A DNA stretch of 64,000 nt from DASXQK01 sp963724385 (GCA_963724385.1 CAVRUJ010000001.1:1798001-1862000), one strand, 5' to 3'. Counted from the stretch's first letter, positions 34,661 through 43,137 are shown. Program-made: numbers and translations. The notes: a model not told the origin generated them from the sequence alone.

Positions 34661-35428
34661 CTACGCCGTCGCGCCGCAGTCGACGACGAATTCCGAGCCG
34701 TTGACGTAGCGGGATTCGTCAGAGGCCAGGAACAGGACCGCGGCGGCGATCTCTTCCGGCTCGATCATCCGGCCGCTGGGCTGGGATTCCATCCACGCCT
34801 CCAGCTTCTCGAACTTGGCGGTCCGGAAAAAGCCGGCGACCATGCCGGTGGCCACGACGTTCGGGTGGACCGAATTGCAGCGGATCGCCTCGCCCCGGCG
34901 GGCGAAATAGAGGGCGACGTCGCGGGTCATGGCCGCGACTGCGCCCTTGCTCGCGTCATAGGCGAGGAGATGGGCGTCGCCCTTGAGCCCGGATACCGAG
35001 GAGAGATTGACGATCGAACCGCCGCCGCCGGCGCGCATCAGCGCCGCCGCGGCCTGGCAGCCGAGGAACGTCCCGGTCAGGTTGACGTCGATCACCTCAC
35101 GCCACTCGGCGAGCGAGGTGTCCTCGACGGTTCCCTCCCGGAGGATCCCGGCGCAATTGACCAGCACATCCAGACGCCCGAACCGGCTCTTCGTCGCTTC
35201 GACGAGCGAGGTCCAGCCCGCCGGATCGCGCACGTCGAGGCCGACGAAGAGTCCGCTCGCGCCGGATGCTGCGACCTCCGCCGCGATCGAAGGCTCGCGG
35301 TCGGTGACCGCGACCCGGGCGCCCTCGGCCAGGAACCGGCGCCAGGTCGCGCGGCCGATCCCCGAGGCGCCGCCGGTGACGATCGCGACCTTTCCATGGA
35401 GGCGCCCTTTCGGTTGCCCGCCATTCAT
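34661..35428 (-). CDS. SDR family oxidoreductase (upstream copy)
   Basis: A 255-residue paralogue of the next gene, with VTGGASGIGRA, NCAGI and YDASKGA in the expected places. VAVTDREPS again suggests NAD. The two proteins share RFLAEGARV, LDVLVN and the ending (Y/S)xxGxxFVxDxG. ATG 35428 has GAGGA eight bases upstream. It is divergent from the VOC gene. The pair may act on two steps or two stereoisomers of one alcohol; that is only suggested by position. Confidence 0.9.
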   Translation of the reverse strand: MNGGQPKGRLHGKVAIVTGGASGIGRATWRRFLAEGARVAVTDREPSIAAEVAASGASGLFVGLDVRDPAGWTSLVEATKSRFGRLDVLVNCAGILREGTVEDTSLAEWREVIDVNLTGTFLGCQAAAALMRAGGGGSIVNLSSVSGLKGDAHLLAYDASKGAVAAMTRDVALYFARRGEAIRCNSVHPNVVATGMVAGFFRTAKFEKLEAWMESQPSGRMIEPEEIAAAVLFLASDESRYVNGSEFVVDCGATA

Positions 35429-35598
35429 GGATTCATCCTCGCATCGTCGATCGAGCCTCGCACTCCACCGGCGGGATCGCCCGCGAGCGTTGCCCGTTGT
35501 CCGTTGGTCCAACCTAGGACATGCTGCCGATGCCGTCCATGATACATGGTCCGGCTGGAGGGGCGGCGCCGGGGTTCTAAGGCAGGAGGATGCGGACA

Positions 35599-36030
35599 AT
35601 GGTGGCGCCACGGCCAGTTCACTGCATGCTCTACGTCCGCGACCTCGAAGGGGCCATCTCTTTCTATGAGAAGCTGGCCGACCTCCACGTAGTCGACCGG
35701 CATCGCTACCCGGGAAACAGCCTGGTGTTCATGCGCGGGGCGGGAAGCGACTTCGAGCTGGAGCTGATCCAGCCCGATGTCTGGGAGTTCGGCCCCGCCG
35801 AGGCGCCGCGCTGGCACATCGCCTTCAGCGTCGCGGACCTCAAGGGCGAGCATGCGAGGCTCAAATCCCTCGGCTTCAACCCGGAGCCGATCGAGGACTT
35901 CAGCCCGGAAGGCCGATTCATGAACGACTGGTTCTATCTCTACGATCCCGACGGCTACCAGATCGAGTTTCTCGAACAACGGGGGCGGTTTGCGCCTAGA
36001 GCAAGGTCGGGTCAGCTTCACTCAAGCTGA
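35599..36030 (+). CDS. VOC/glyoxalase-fold protein, C-terminus inside a repeat
   Basis: A 143-residue protein with two beta-alpha-beta-beta-beta units. Metal ligands of the glyoxalase I pattern are visible: His in VHCMLYVRD, Glu in FELELIQ, His in PRWHIAFSV and Glu in GYQIEFLEQ. SFYEKLADLHVVDR fits lactoylglutathione-lyase-like proteins. ATG 35599 has AGGAGG nine bases upstream; the ATG at 35590 abuts it. The last eleven codons (RARSGQLHSS and stop) lie in the hairpin repeat starting at 35998, so the native end was probably near GRFAP. Confidence 0.82.
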   Translation: MVAPRPVHCMLYVRDLEGAISFYEKLADLHVVDRHRYPGNSLVFMRGAGSDFELELIQPDVWEFGPAEAPRWHIAFSVADLKGEHARLKSLGFNPEPIEDFSPEGRFMNDWFYLYDPDGYQIEFLEQRGRFAPRARSGQLHSS

Positions 36031-36047
36031 CCCGTGAATCTTGCTCT
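35998..36047. repeat. GTGAATC hairpin, copy 2
   Basis: The left arm 35998-36018 (AGAGCAAGGT-CGGGTCAGCTT) pairs with the right arm 36024-36047 (AAGCTGACCCG-TGA-ATCTTGCTCT), leaving a five-base loop, the TGA bulge and one G-T pair. The stem sequence is unrelated to copy 1, while the CGTGAATC word and its position are the same. The stop codon of the VOC gene is the TGA within the inner right arm. Confidence 0.78.
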
Positions 36048-36059
36048 ACTTCAACAGAT

Positions 36060-36111
36060 CAGAGCCTGATTCACGTCTCAAGCCGAGTGCGCTTGAGACG
36101 ATCAGGCTCTG
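36060..36111. repeat. GTGAATC hairpin, copy 3 (inverted)
   Basis: The left arm 36060-36082 (CAGAGCCTGAT-TCA-CGTCTCAAG) pairs with the right arm 36092-36111 (CTTGAGACG-ATCAGGCTCTG), with the three-base bulge TCA now on the left arm and a nine-base loop. It therefore lies in the opposite orientation to copy 2, twelve bases away. Outside the bulge motif GATTCACG it shares no stem sequence with the others. Confidence 0.78.
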
Positions 36112-36230
36112 GGAGCTAGCCCTGAGGAAGACGCTCCACTAACCTGTCTTGCAGGCGATACGGGAAAGGACTGCCGATCCGCCCGCCGTGGGGCAGCGCT
36201 GGAACGCCGGCGGCGGAATGGCAGACGCGC

Positions 36231-37835
36231 ATGCCGGGCCATCATCTGGTCGCACGCCTGCAGGACATGACCGCCGAAGAACTCCGGCGGCGGGCGTTCC
36301 GCTGGCCGGGCGGCTCCCTCAGCCTCGGCGAGCTCAGGGAGCGCATGCTGCGCCTGGCGCATTGGCTGAAGGCGGAAGCCGCGGTCCGACCCGGCGACCG
36401 CGTGGCCATCTGCCTGCCGAAATCGCCCGAAGCGCTGGTGGCGATGTACGGGATCATGGCGAGCGGGGCCGCCTATGTTCCGCTCCAATTCGCAGGTCCG
36501 CCCGAGCGCCTGACGCGGATACTCGCCTCGGTCGAGCCGCGGCTGCTGGTGACCACGGGGGCCATGGCGGAGCGGTTCGATGCGCAGGACTTGGCGCCTT
36601 TGCTGAAGATCGAGCCGAGCGAGGACGGCAGCGGCCTGGAAGACGTGCTGGCGGGGCCCGGCCGGCAATCGGCCATTGCCGATGTCCGGCCCGACGATGT
36701 CAGTTGGGTCATCTTCACCTCCGGCTCGACCGGCGAGCCGAAGGGCGTGATGCTGTCCCACCGGAACATGGCCGCCAATGTGAACTGGATGCAGAGGCGT
36801 GACCGGATGACCGAAGGCGATCTGAGGATCAGCCATGCCGCACTTCACTACATCGCGGCCTTCGATCTGCTGTTTCCCATGGCGAACGCGGCCGGGATAT
36901 TTCTTCTCGCCGAGCGCGAGGCGATGTTCCCGGACCGCGTTGCCGAGGCGATGGAGCGGGAGCGCTCGACCGTATGGTCGTCGAGCGCGACGGCCCTCAG
37001 GCTCCTCGTCGAGCACGGCGAGCTGGAGCGCCGCAACCTCAGCGCCATGCGGCGGATGTCCTTCTACGGCGAGCCGATGCCGATCACGGTCCTTCGCCGG
37101 CTCATGGCGGCCCTGCCCGGGACCGAATTCTCCAACCACTATGGAGCGACCGAGATCGACAATGTCGCCAACTTCGAAGTGCCGAGGCCGTTGCCCGACG
37201 ACGTGACGGCCCTGCCGCTGGGCCGTCCGGCCCTTCATTGCACCGTCACTCTGCGAAACGAAACGGGCGCCGAGGTGGAACCCGGCGAGGTCGGCGAGAT
37301 CTGCGTGGAGAGCGCCGCCGTGGCCGTGGGCTATTGGAAGGATCCAGTGCTAACCGCTTCGAAGCGCTTCGGCGGAAGGCCCGATTCCTTCCGTACCGGC
37401 GATCTGGCCGTGCTCCGGCCGGACGGGCTGCTTCACCCGATCGGCAGGAAGGACCAGATGGTCAAGATCCGCGGCCACCGGTTCGACCTGGGCGAGGTCG
37501 AGGCGGCGATCAAGGCGCATCCGCAGGTGCGCGATGCGGTGGTGTTCGCCCTGGCCGCCGCCGAGGGCCAGACCGAGCTCCGCGCGGCGGTGCTAGCCGG
37601 GCCGGGAGCAGGCCTTGCCTCCGAGCTGCGCTCGATCTGTGCCGCCAGGCTGCCGGCCTTCGCGCGCCCTGTTCGCATCCTTGAGCTCGAGCAATTTCCG
37701 CTGCTTTCGACCGGCAAGATCGACCGGCAGGCGTTGAAGGAGCTGGTATCGGGCGCCCGAGCGCAGCAGCCGGCCGATCGGGACAAGCCCCTGGATGCCG
37801 AAGACGGCGGAGAGGATGGCAACGGAGGCCGCTGA
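36231..37835 (+). CDS. stand-alone NRPS-type adenylation protein
   Basis: A 534-residue amino-acid-activating enzyme of the ANL superfamily with the core motifs in order: FTSGSTGEPKGVMLSH (A3), HYIAAFDLLF (A4, with the Asp that in amino-acid-activating domains holds the alpha-amino group), NHYGATEI (A5), FRTGDLA (A7), GRKDQMVKIRGHRFDLGEVE (A8) and LLSTGKIDRQAL (A10, catalytic Lys). No carrier domain is attached, so it must load one in trans. The PCP-TE at 15947 is the only carrier protein in the window. An EamA exporter follows 92 bases downstream. Confidence 0.88.
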   Translation: MPGHHLVARLQDMTAEELRRRAFRWPGGSLSLGELRERMLRLAHWLKAEAAVRPGDRVAICLPKSPEALVAMYGIMASGAAYVPLQFAGPPERLTRILASVEPRLLVTTGAMAERFDAQDLAPLLKIEPSEDGSGLEDVLAGPGRQSAIADVRPDDVSWVIFTSGSTGEPKGVMLSHRNMAANVNWMQRRDRMTEGDLRISHAALHYIAAFDLLFPMANAAGIFLLAEREAMFPDRVAEAMERERSTVWSSSATALRLLVEHGELERRNLSAMRRMSFYGEPMPITVLRRLMAALPGTEFSNHYGATEIDNVANFEVPRPLPDDVTALPLGRPALHCTVTLRNETGAEVEPGEVGEICVESAAVAVGYWKDPVLTASKRFGGRPDSFRTGDLAVLRPDGLLHPIGRKDQMVKIRGHRFDLGEVEAAIKAHPQVRDAVVFALAAAEGQTELRAAVLAGPGAGLASELRSICAARLPAFARPVRILELEQFPLLSTGKIDRQALKELVSGARAQQPADRDKPLDAEDGGEDGNGGR

Positions 37836-37927
37836 GCCAGGTTGCGGCCCGGCTGCGCCTGCAAGCCTGGACGGCGACGCCTGACTCCGGTCAGGCGGCC
37901 AAATAGCGGGCGGCCGCGGGAGCCCCT

Positions 37928-38851
37928 ATGCTCTCATCCATGTTGTCCCGTCTGGCGCCCTATCTGATGCTGGTCCTGGCCAACCTCTGCTGGTCCGGGA
38001 ACTGGGTCACCGGCCGGGCGATCCGCGGCTCCTTCGAGCCGCTCGGCCTCTGCTTCTGGCGATGGGCGGTGGCGCTCGCCGTGCTTGCCCCTTTTGTCCT
38101 GCCGCGCCTGAGCCGGGCGCTGCCGGCGCTGCGGGGCCGCTGGGGGCTGTTGCTGCTCCTGTCCTTCACCGGCTGCGTCGCCTTTCAAAGCCTGGTCTAT
38201 CTCGGCCTCAGGTCGACGACGGCGGTGAATGCGGTGCTGCTCAACGCCACCGGGCCGCTGTTCGTGATCCTCTGCTCCTGGCTGCTGGACGGCGAAGCGG
38301 CAAGTCGGCGCCGGGTCGCAGGCATGCTGATTTCCTTCGCCGGCGTTCTCGTCATCCTCTGCGGCGGGGATGCCCGCGCCCTGCTTCACCTCGAGCTCGG
38401 CCTGGGCGATGCCTGGATCCTGCTCGCCATGCTCCTGTGGGGCCTCTATTCGGTCCTGCTTCGCCGCCTGCCCCCGGGGGTGGAGGGGACGAGCCTGCTG
38501 TTCCTGCTGGCCGCACTCGCCGTCGCTCAGCTTTTCCCGCTCTACCTCGTGGAAGCGGCCGTCATGGGCGAGCCCGTTCCCAGCCTCGGCGCGGCCGCGG
38601 CGGTGGTCTATGTGGGCGTATTCGCCTCGGTGGTCGCCTTCCTCGCCTGGAACGGCGCCGTCGCCCGGCTGGGGCCCCATGTGGCCGGCTTCTCCATGCA
38701 TCTAATGCCGGCCTTCGGCACCGTCCTCGCGATCCTGCTGCTCGGCGAGAAGCTCAGGCCCTATCATCTCCTGGGCTTCGCCGCGATCCTGGCTGGCGTG
38801 CTCATCGCCACAGCGACGGCGCGCCGTCGACTGGCGGCGCCGTCCCGCTAG
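37928..38851 (+). CDS. EamA/DMT family exporter
   Basis: A 307-residue membrane protein with ten hydrophobic segments in two EamA repeats. NLCWSGNWVTGRAIRG near the start and FQSLVYLGLRSTTAVNAVLLNATGPLFVILCSWLL at the end of the first repeat are typical. The second repeat ends AFGTVLAILLLGEKLRPYHLLGFAAILAGVLIA. Relatives export amino acids and other small metabolites. It follows the adenylation gene, and the pair may belong to one pathway. Its last four bases overlap the rhomboid gene on the other strand. Confidence 0.88.
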   Translation: MLSSMLSRLAPYLMLVLANLCWSGNWVTGRAIRGSFEPLGLCFWRWAVALAVLAPFVLPRLSRALPALRGRWGLLLLLSFTGCVAFQSLVYLGLRSTTAVNAVLLNATGPLFVILCSWLLDGEAASRRRVAGMLISFAGVLVILCGGDARALLHLELGLGDAWILLAMLLWGLYSVLLRRLPPGVEGTSLLFLLAALAVAQLFPLYLVEAAVMGEPVPSLGAAAAVVYVGVFASVVAFLAWNGAVARLGPHVAGFSMHLMPAFGTVLAILLLGEKLRPYHLLGFAAILAGVLIATATARRRLAAPSR

Positions 38852-39615
38852 CCCCAGGGATCGCCGGGCCGGCGGCCCCATGGCCCGGCGCGCCGGCGCG
38901 AGACCGAGAAGGCCGATGACCTCGACGGATGCCACAGGCGCACGCTCCTGCGCCGGAACGGGAACACTAGGACCATGCCGGCGAGGAAGCCGCCGACATG
39001 GGCCCAGAAGGCGACACCGGGCTCGGCCGGGTCGCTCGTCATCGCGCTCAGCAATTGCAGCAGGAACCAGAGGCCGAGCAGGATGACGGCTGGCACGGCG
39101 ATGAAGCGGAAGAAGACGAAGAACCAGACCAGCACCGTCACGTTCCCGCGCGGGTGCAGGATCAGATACGCGCCCAGCACGCCGGCGATGGCGCCGCTGG
39201 CGCCGATCATGGGCACTTCCGCGGCAGGATTGGTGAAGGCCTGGGTCAATCCGGCGACGATGCCGCAAAGCAGATAGAACAGAAGCAGCCTTCCCGCGCC
39301 CAGCGCGGTTTCTACGCCCCGGCCGAACAGCCACAGGAACAGCATGTTGCCGAGGATATGCGCCCAGCCGCCGTGCAGGAACATGCTGGTGACGAGCGTC
39401 GCCGGGGCGGGCAGGGCCCGCAAATGGGCCGGCAGCTCGACCTGGCCGAAGAGCACGGCGGGGATCATGCCGTAGCCGTAGATCGCTGCCTCGGCCGCCC
39501 GTGGCGGCAATCCCTGCTGCCAGAGGAAGACGGCGGCACAGCCGGCGATCAGGCCATATGTCGCGACCGGTACCCGCGGGACGGGGCTGTCGTCATAGAG
39601 CGGAAGGATGAGCAT
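38848..39615 (-). CDS. rhomboid family intramembrane serine protease
   Basis: A 255-residue protein with six membrane helices. The catalytic dyad is visible as GASGAIAG (Ser140) and FWAHVGGF (His206). LVTSMFLHGGWAHILGNMLFLWLFG is the conserved L1/TM2 region with its His-Asn oxyanion pair (HxxxN). Rhomboids cut single-pass membrane proteins. The N-terminal PLYDDSPVPRVPVATYGLI is typical of the alphaproteobacterial branch. I chose ATG 39615; upstream in-frame sequence is the dispersed repeat at 39616. Confidence 0.9.
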   Translation of the reverse strand: MLILPLYDDSPVPRVPVATYGLIAGCAAVFLWQQGLPPRAAEAAIYGYGMIPAVLFGQVELPAHLRALPAPATLVTSMFLHGGWAHILGNMLFLWLFGRGVETALGAGRLLLFYLLCGIVAGLTQAFTNPAAEVPMIGASGAIAGVLGAYLILHPRGNVTVLVWFFVFFRFIAVPAVILLGLWFLLQLLSAMTSDPAEPGVAFWAHVGGFLAGMVLVFPFRRRSVRLWHPSRSSAFSVSRRRAGPWGRRPGDPWG

Positions 39616-39720
39616 CGGCCGGCCGGCATCTCCGGGATTGGGGCCGCGGAACTTGCGGCTCGCGATGGTGCAAGAAACCCTATCGCATCGGCCGCGGCCA
39701 TTGCCTATTTTCCTTCGCCG
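39616..39720. repeat. 105-base dispersed repeat, copy A
   Basis: It matches 41356-41460 with no gaps and about a dozen differences over 105 positions by eye; the right-hand 50 bases differ at one place. It starts directly at the rhomboid start codon. Shared blocks include CAAGAAACCCTATCGCATCG and CCATTGCCTATTTTCCTTCG. The remaining gap up to 39965 holds nothing I can call. Confidence 0.75.
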
Positions 39721-39965
39721 CTCCCGTCGGGTTGGACATCCTCTAGGCCAAGCTACTTGCCGTGAGGTACATTCCCACTTCGCAATCTGATTGAAAGAAC
39801 TGCATGCCTTTAAACCCAAACGATCCCAAGGCACGCCGCCGAGGGCAAGCCTATCAAGGTCGGCGGAGGCGCTTTGCCGAACTCCGGGGGGAACTGCGAC
39901 CGCGCCTACACCCGCCCCCAATTGCCTAAGAACCGCGAGCCATACAACAAGAGATTGGATGAGGA

Positions 39966-40160
39966 ATGTGGTCGTTCGGCACTGTGCTATGGCTAAAGCT
40001 TGTAGTGGCCTTGCTCATGGCAATCTTGCTGGTCCAGCGGGCAACTCAGCTATTTAAGAAAAATCGCCAGGGCTTCTGGTTCGTCGTGGTTGCATTCATT
40101 GGCATTTTGTCCCTGGCGGTTGCGGGAGCCGTGGTGCGGGCCAGAGTTCTGAACCGATAA
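39966..40160 (+). CDS. small two-helix membrane protein
   Basis: A 64-residue protein with two membrane segments (LWLKLVVALLMAILLVQ and FWFVVVAFIGILSLAVAGAVV) around a basic turn (LFKKNRQG). GATGAGGA abuts the ATG. It precedes an unusual AT-rich membrane protein gene by 82 bases. No family is recognised. Confidence 0.5.
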   Translation: MWSFGTVLWLKLVVALLMAILLVQRATQLFKKNRQGFWFVVVAFIGILSLAVAGAVVRARVLNR

Positions 40161-40242
40161 TTCTCAGACTGAGGCAGCGCCCGGCCCAGACACGAGTTTG
40201 GAGTACCTGTCGGATCGAAAAAGGCCGGGAGCCTCAGGGGGC

Positions 40243-40830
40243 ATGACACAATCAACAGTAACGCCGGGCGAAAGGATCCCCGGAATTGTAGCGTGGACAT
40301 TTCTCGTACAGATGGTGGCGGGCCCTGCCCTTGCAGCCAGCGCCCTGTTGGTCAACACCGTCAACCCACAATGGATGGTGGACGTACGGCATGAGCTGTC
40401 GTATGGCGTCAATATCGCCCGCTATGTAATTCCGTGGGTCGCCTATGCCAATAAAATACAGAATCCGACGATAAACTTAAATTCAACGTTACTTGAATTG
40501 GAATATAGCGGATTATATTTTTTCAATCTTCTTGCATCTATTATTTATATTTATAGATTCCCAAGATTGGTTCAGATGTACCGGCGCATCCGAGAGCGAA
40601 GGTTGAGCACAGACATCCTCACGAGGGCATCCATCTTTGTTGTATCTATTTGCATATATTCCTTGTATGGCGTGCCATTCAATGTTCGCTTCGCTGGAAG
40701 CGGCAGCAACAAAGTCGAGATGCGTGACTACGCAATCAGCTCCATTGCGCCCGCTTTGTTGCTCTTCTTTGGAGTTCTCGCCCTGGCGAATGCGTACGCG
40801 TACCTGTTCCCACGGCGTGTAAGTCCGTAA
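40243..40830 (+). CDS. hypothetical membrane protein, atypical base composition
   Basis: A 195-residue protein with about four hydrophobic segments (WTFLVQMVAGPALAASALLV, SGLYFFNLLASIIYIY, ASIFVVSICIYSLYG, ALLLFFGVLALANAYAYLF). I prefer ATG 40243, preceded by AGGGGG, to the TTG at 40198. Between about 40440 and 40560 the DNA is strikingly A+T-rich, with TTATATTT and ATTATTTATATTT runs, and uses codons such as ATA and TTA that are rare in the rest of the window. This suggests transfer from a lower-GC source. Function unknown. Confidence 0.62.
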   Translation: MTQSTVTPGERIPGIVAWTFLVQMVAGPALAASALLVNTVNPQWMVDVRHELSYGVNIARYVIPWVAYANKIQNPTINLNSTLLELEYSGLYFFNLLASIIYIYRFPRLVQMYRRIRERRLSTDILTRASIFVVSICIYSLYGVPFNVRFAGSGSNKVEMRDYAISSIAPALLLFFGVLALANAYAYLFPRRVSP

Positions 40831-40842
40831 GGCCCGAGGCAT

Positions 40843-41334
40843 TTAGCCCCCAACCCGATCTGCTGTGGGCTTGCTCATATGCACCACGATGCCGCCTGAG
40901 AAGGCTTCCTCGCGGTCCACGCGGTAGCCGAGCCGGGCATAGAACTCCAGGTTCTCGGCGAAGAGCTTGTTGGTGTAGAGCCTGGTCTCGGCTAGGCCCG
41001 ATGCCACCGCCAGCCGCTCGACATGGGACATCAGCAGACGGGCGAAACCGCGTCCCCGGAAGGCCGGCGCCACCGCCAGGTTCTCGATCAGCAGATGGTC
41101 GGCTGCCGCGATCGTCTCGATGAGGGCCGCAAGTCCTCCCTCCTCGTACAGCAAATCGAAGCGGTGATGGCGCACCGCTTGCTCGTAGTCCGCGGTCATC
41201 GGCTTGGGCTCTCGTCCGATGAGCGGGACCCATTTGGCGTAGGCCGCCCGCGTCAGCGCCCGGATCGCCGGCGCATCCGCCGGCACGGCCTGCCGCAGCG
41301 TCAACGCCCCACTCACGGTTCGAGTTTTGCTCAC
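40843..41334 (-). CDS. GNAT N-acetyltransferase, paralogue B
   Basis: A 163-residue protein nearly identical in plan to the one at 26380: LTRAAYAKWVPLIGREPKPMTADYE, LLIENLAVAPAFRGRGFARLLMSHVE (acetyl-CoA loop) and RLYTNKLFAENLEFYARLGYR. I chose GTG 41334, with AAGGA seven bases ahead. The frame is open further upstream but that part is the 105-base repeat and would not be coding. Substrate unknown. Confidence 0.84.
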   Translation of the reverse strand: MSKTRTVSGALTLRQAVPADAPAIRALTRAAYAKWVPLIGREPKPMTADYEQAVRHHRFDLLYEEGGLAALIETIAAADHLLIENLAVAPAFRGRGFARLLMSHVERLAVASGLAETRLYTNKLFAENLEFYARLGYRVDREEAFSGGIVVHMSKPTADRVGG

Positions 41335-41355
41335 GCTTCGATCCTTCGTCCGTCC

Positions 41356-41460
41356 CGGCCGGCCGGCATCTCCGGGACTGGGGCCACGAAATCCGCGACC
41401 CGCGCTGGGCCAAGAAACCCTATCGCATCGGCGGCGGCCATTGCCTATTTTCCTTCGCCG
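41356..41460. repeat. 105-base dispersed repeat, copy B
   Basis: This is the partner of 39616-39720, exactly 1740 bases away and in the same orientation. It fills the divergent gap between the GNAT gene on the left and the aldo/keto reductase on the right. The well-kept right half may carry a promoter for the reductase; copy A has no gene in that place. Confidence 0.75.
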
Positions 41461-41479
41461 CCCCAGCAGGAGTATCGCC

Positions 41480-42518
41480 ATGCAATACGCCACCCTCGGC
41501 CCGACCGGCCTGATCGTCTCGCGGCTCGCCTTCGGCGCGATGACCTTCACCCAAGGCAACAAGGACATCGGCGCGGTCTACAAAGTGGGCGCCAAGCTGG
41601 CCGATCAGCTGGTCGGCCGCGCGCTCGATGCCGGCGTGACCCTCTTCGACACGGCGGACGCCTATGCCGGCGGCGAATCCGAGACCTTGCTCGGCGCCGC
41701 GCTGAAGCCGCGCCGCGACGAGGTGGTGATCGCGACCAAGGTGGGATTCCGGACCGGTCCGGCGCTCATCCGCGCCGGGCTCACGCGCCGGCACATCCTG
41801 TGGTCGGTTGAGCAAAGCCTGAAGCGCCTCGGCACCGACTGGATCGATCTCTACATCGCCCACAAGGAGGACCCGAACACGCCGCTGGAAGAGACCCTGA
41901 CGGCGCTCGACGCGGTGGTGCGCGCCGGCAAGGTACGCTACCTCGGCTTCTCCAACTGGTCGGCCTGGAAAGCGGCGGCGGCGCTCGAAATCCAGCGGGC
42001 CAACGGGCTCGCCCCCTTCACCCACGGGCAGATGTACTATTCGCTGCTGGGCCGGGACGTCGAGCGCGACGTCGTCCCGATGCTGCGCCGCTATGGCCTC
42101 GGCCTCACCGTCTGGAGCCCGCTGGCCTCGGGCTTCCTCTCCGGCAAATACACGCGCCAGACCCTGGCCGACCCCGACAACCGCTATGCCGGCTTCGACT
42201 TCCTGCCATTCGACAAGGAGCAGGGATTCAAGCTCGTGGAACGGATGCGGGCTATTGCCGGCACCCATGGCGCCAGCGTCGCCCAGGTGGCTATCGCCTG
42301 GCTGCTGGCGAAGGATGCGGTCAGCAGCGTCCTGATCGGGGCGACGAAGCTTGCCCAGCTGGAGGACAATCTGGGCGCGGCCGAGACTCCTCCTCTCAGA
42401 GGCCGAGATCGCGGAACTGGATGCCGCGACGGCGCCGGCGCCCGTCTATCCCAACTGGTTCATCGAGAAGCTCGCCGATCAGCCGGCGAAGGAAGCGCTC
42501 GGCCGGAAGGGCAAATAG
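41480..42518 (+). pseudogene. aldo/keto reductase, split by a +1 shift near the end
   Basis: A reductase of about 345 residues. LFDTADAYAGGESE holds the Asp and Tyr of the catalytic set, VVIATKVGF the Lys and LYIAHKEDP the His. KVRYLGFSNWSAW and GLTVWSPLASGFLSGKY are typical of the YajO/Tas-like branch. The frame breaks at about 42384-42398. The plus-one frame goes on SEAEIAELDAATAPAP to NWFIEKLADQPAKEALGRKGK and stop at 42518, the normal end of the family. AGGAG before ATG 41480 fixes the start. An assembly error would explain it as well as inactivation. Confidence 0.78.
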
Positions 42519-42813
42519 CCGGCGCGGCCGCGGCGCCGGACGCCGCTGGAATTTGTACGGCAGGCCACGGCGCGACTCATGGCCATTGGCTGCCGGAGCG
42601 GGCGAGGCGGGCGGGCGGGCAGGGGAGCCGGGCAATCTATATGGAAATTTAACTCCCGGGCCCTTCCTCTCCCGGCGAAGATTTATCCGAGGGATGCCAT
42701 GTGGAGGTGCAGGCCACAACGATACGCGTGACGCCACGAATGCCTCGGACGCTTCGGAATTGGGAACCGGCGATACCGGCCCGGGCTCAGCGGGCGGTCC
42801 AGAGGACCGCAAG

Positions 42814-42957
42814 ATGACGCAGATACTGCTGGCCGTGGCGGGACTGTTTCTCGTCTTCTTGACCATCGGCTGGCTGGGCGCGCGCAACAAGGAGCGCCGC
42901 AGCGCGTCAAGCGCAAACCGCAGACGATCGTCCAGTTTACCAAGCCGGCGGGCTTAG
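42814..42957 (+). CDS. 47-residue single-helix membrane protein
   Basis: MTQILLAVAGLFLVFLTIGW forms one membrane helix, followed by a short basic tail (ARNKERRSASSANRRR). AGAGGA lies eight bases before the ATG. The codon use after the helix is not clearly protein-like, and a frame change there would give another basic tail. The 295 bases upstream, back to the reductase end, hold nothing I can support. Confidence 0.4.
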   Translation: MTQILLAVAGLFLVFLTIGWLGARNKERRSASSANRRRSSSLPSRRA

Positions 42958-43137
42958 CCGCGGCAGGCAAGCGGCCTCGCCCGCGCCGCCGAGCCGCTTG
43001 GTGAGGGCCAACCTTCCGGCAAGCCGCAGCGGACGGATGGCGCCTGTCCCGCCCGAGCCTTCGGACCGGTATCAGTTGAAATCAGCCCAATCGGGTGGGA
43101 TTCTCGGCAACAATTGAACCCTTGCCGGGCTGCCCGA

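Noticed and set aside
36110..36230. Cobalamin-type riboswitch before the adenylation gene
   Set aside because: GGGAAAGGACTGCC recalls part of the B12-box region, but the conserved core around GCCACTG and the order of elements are missing.
42540..42813. Further coding sequence after the aldo/keto reductase
   Set aside because: Frames are open but low-complexity Gly/Ala/Arg, and no start has a ribosome site. I keep only the 47-residue helix protein at low confidence.
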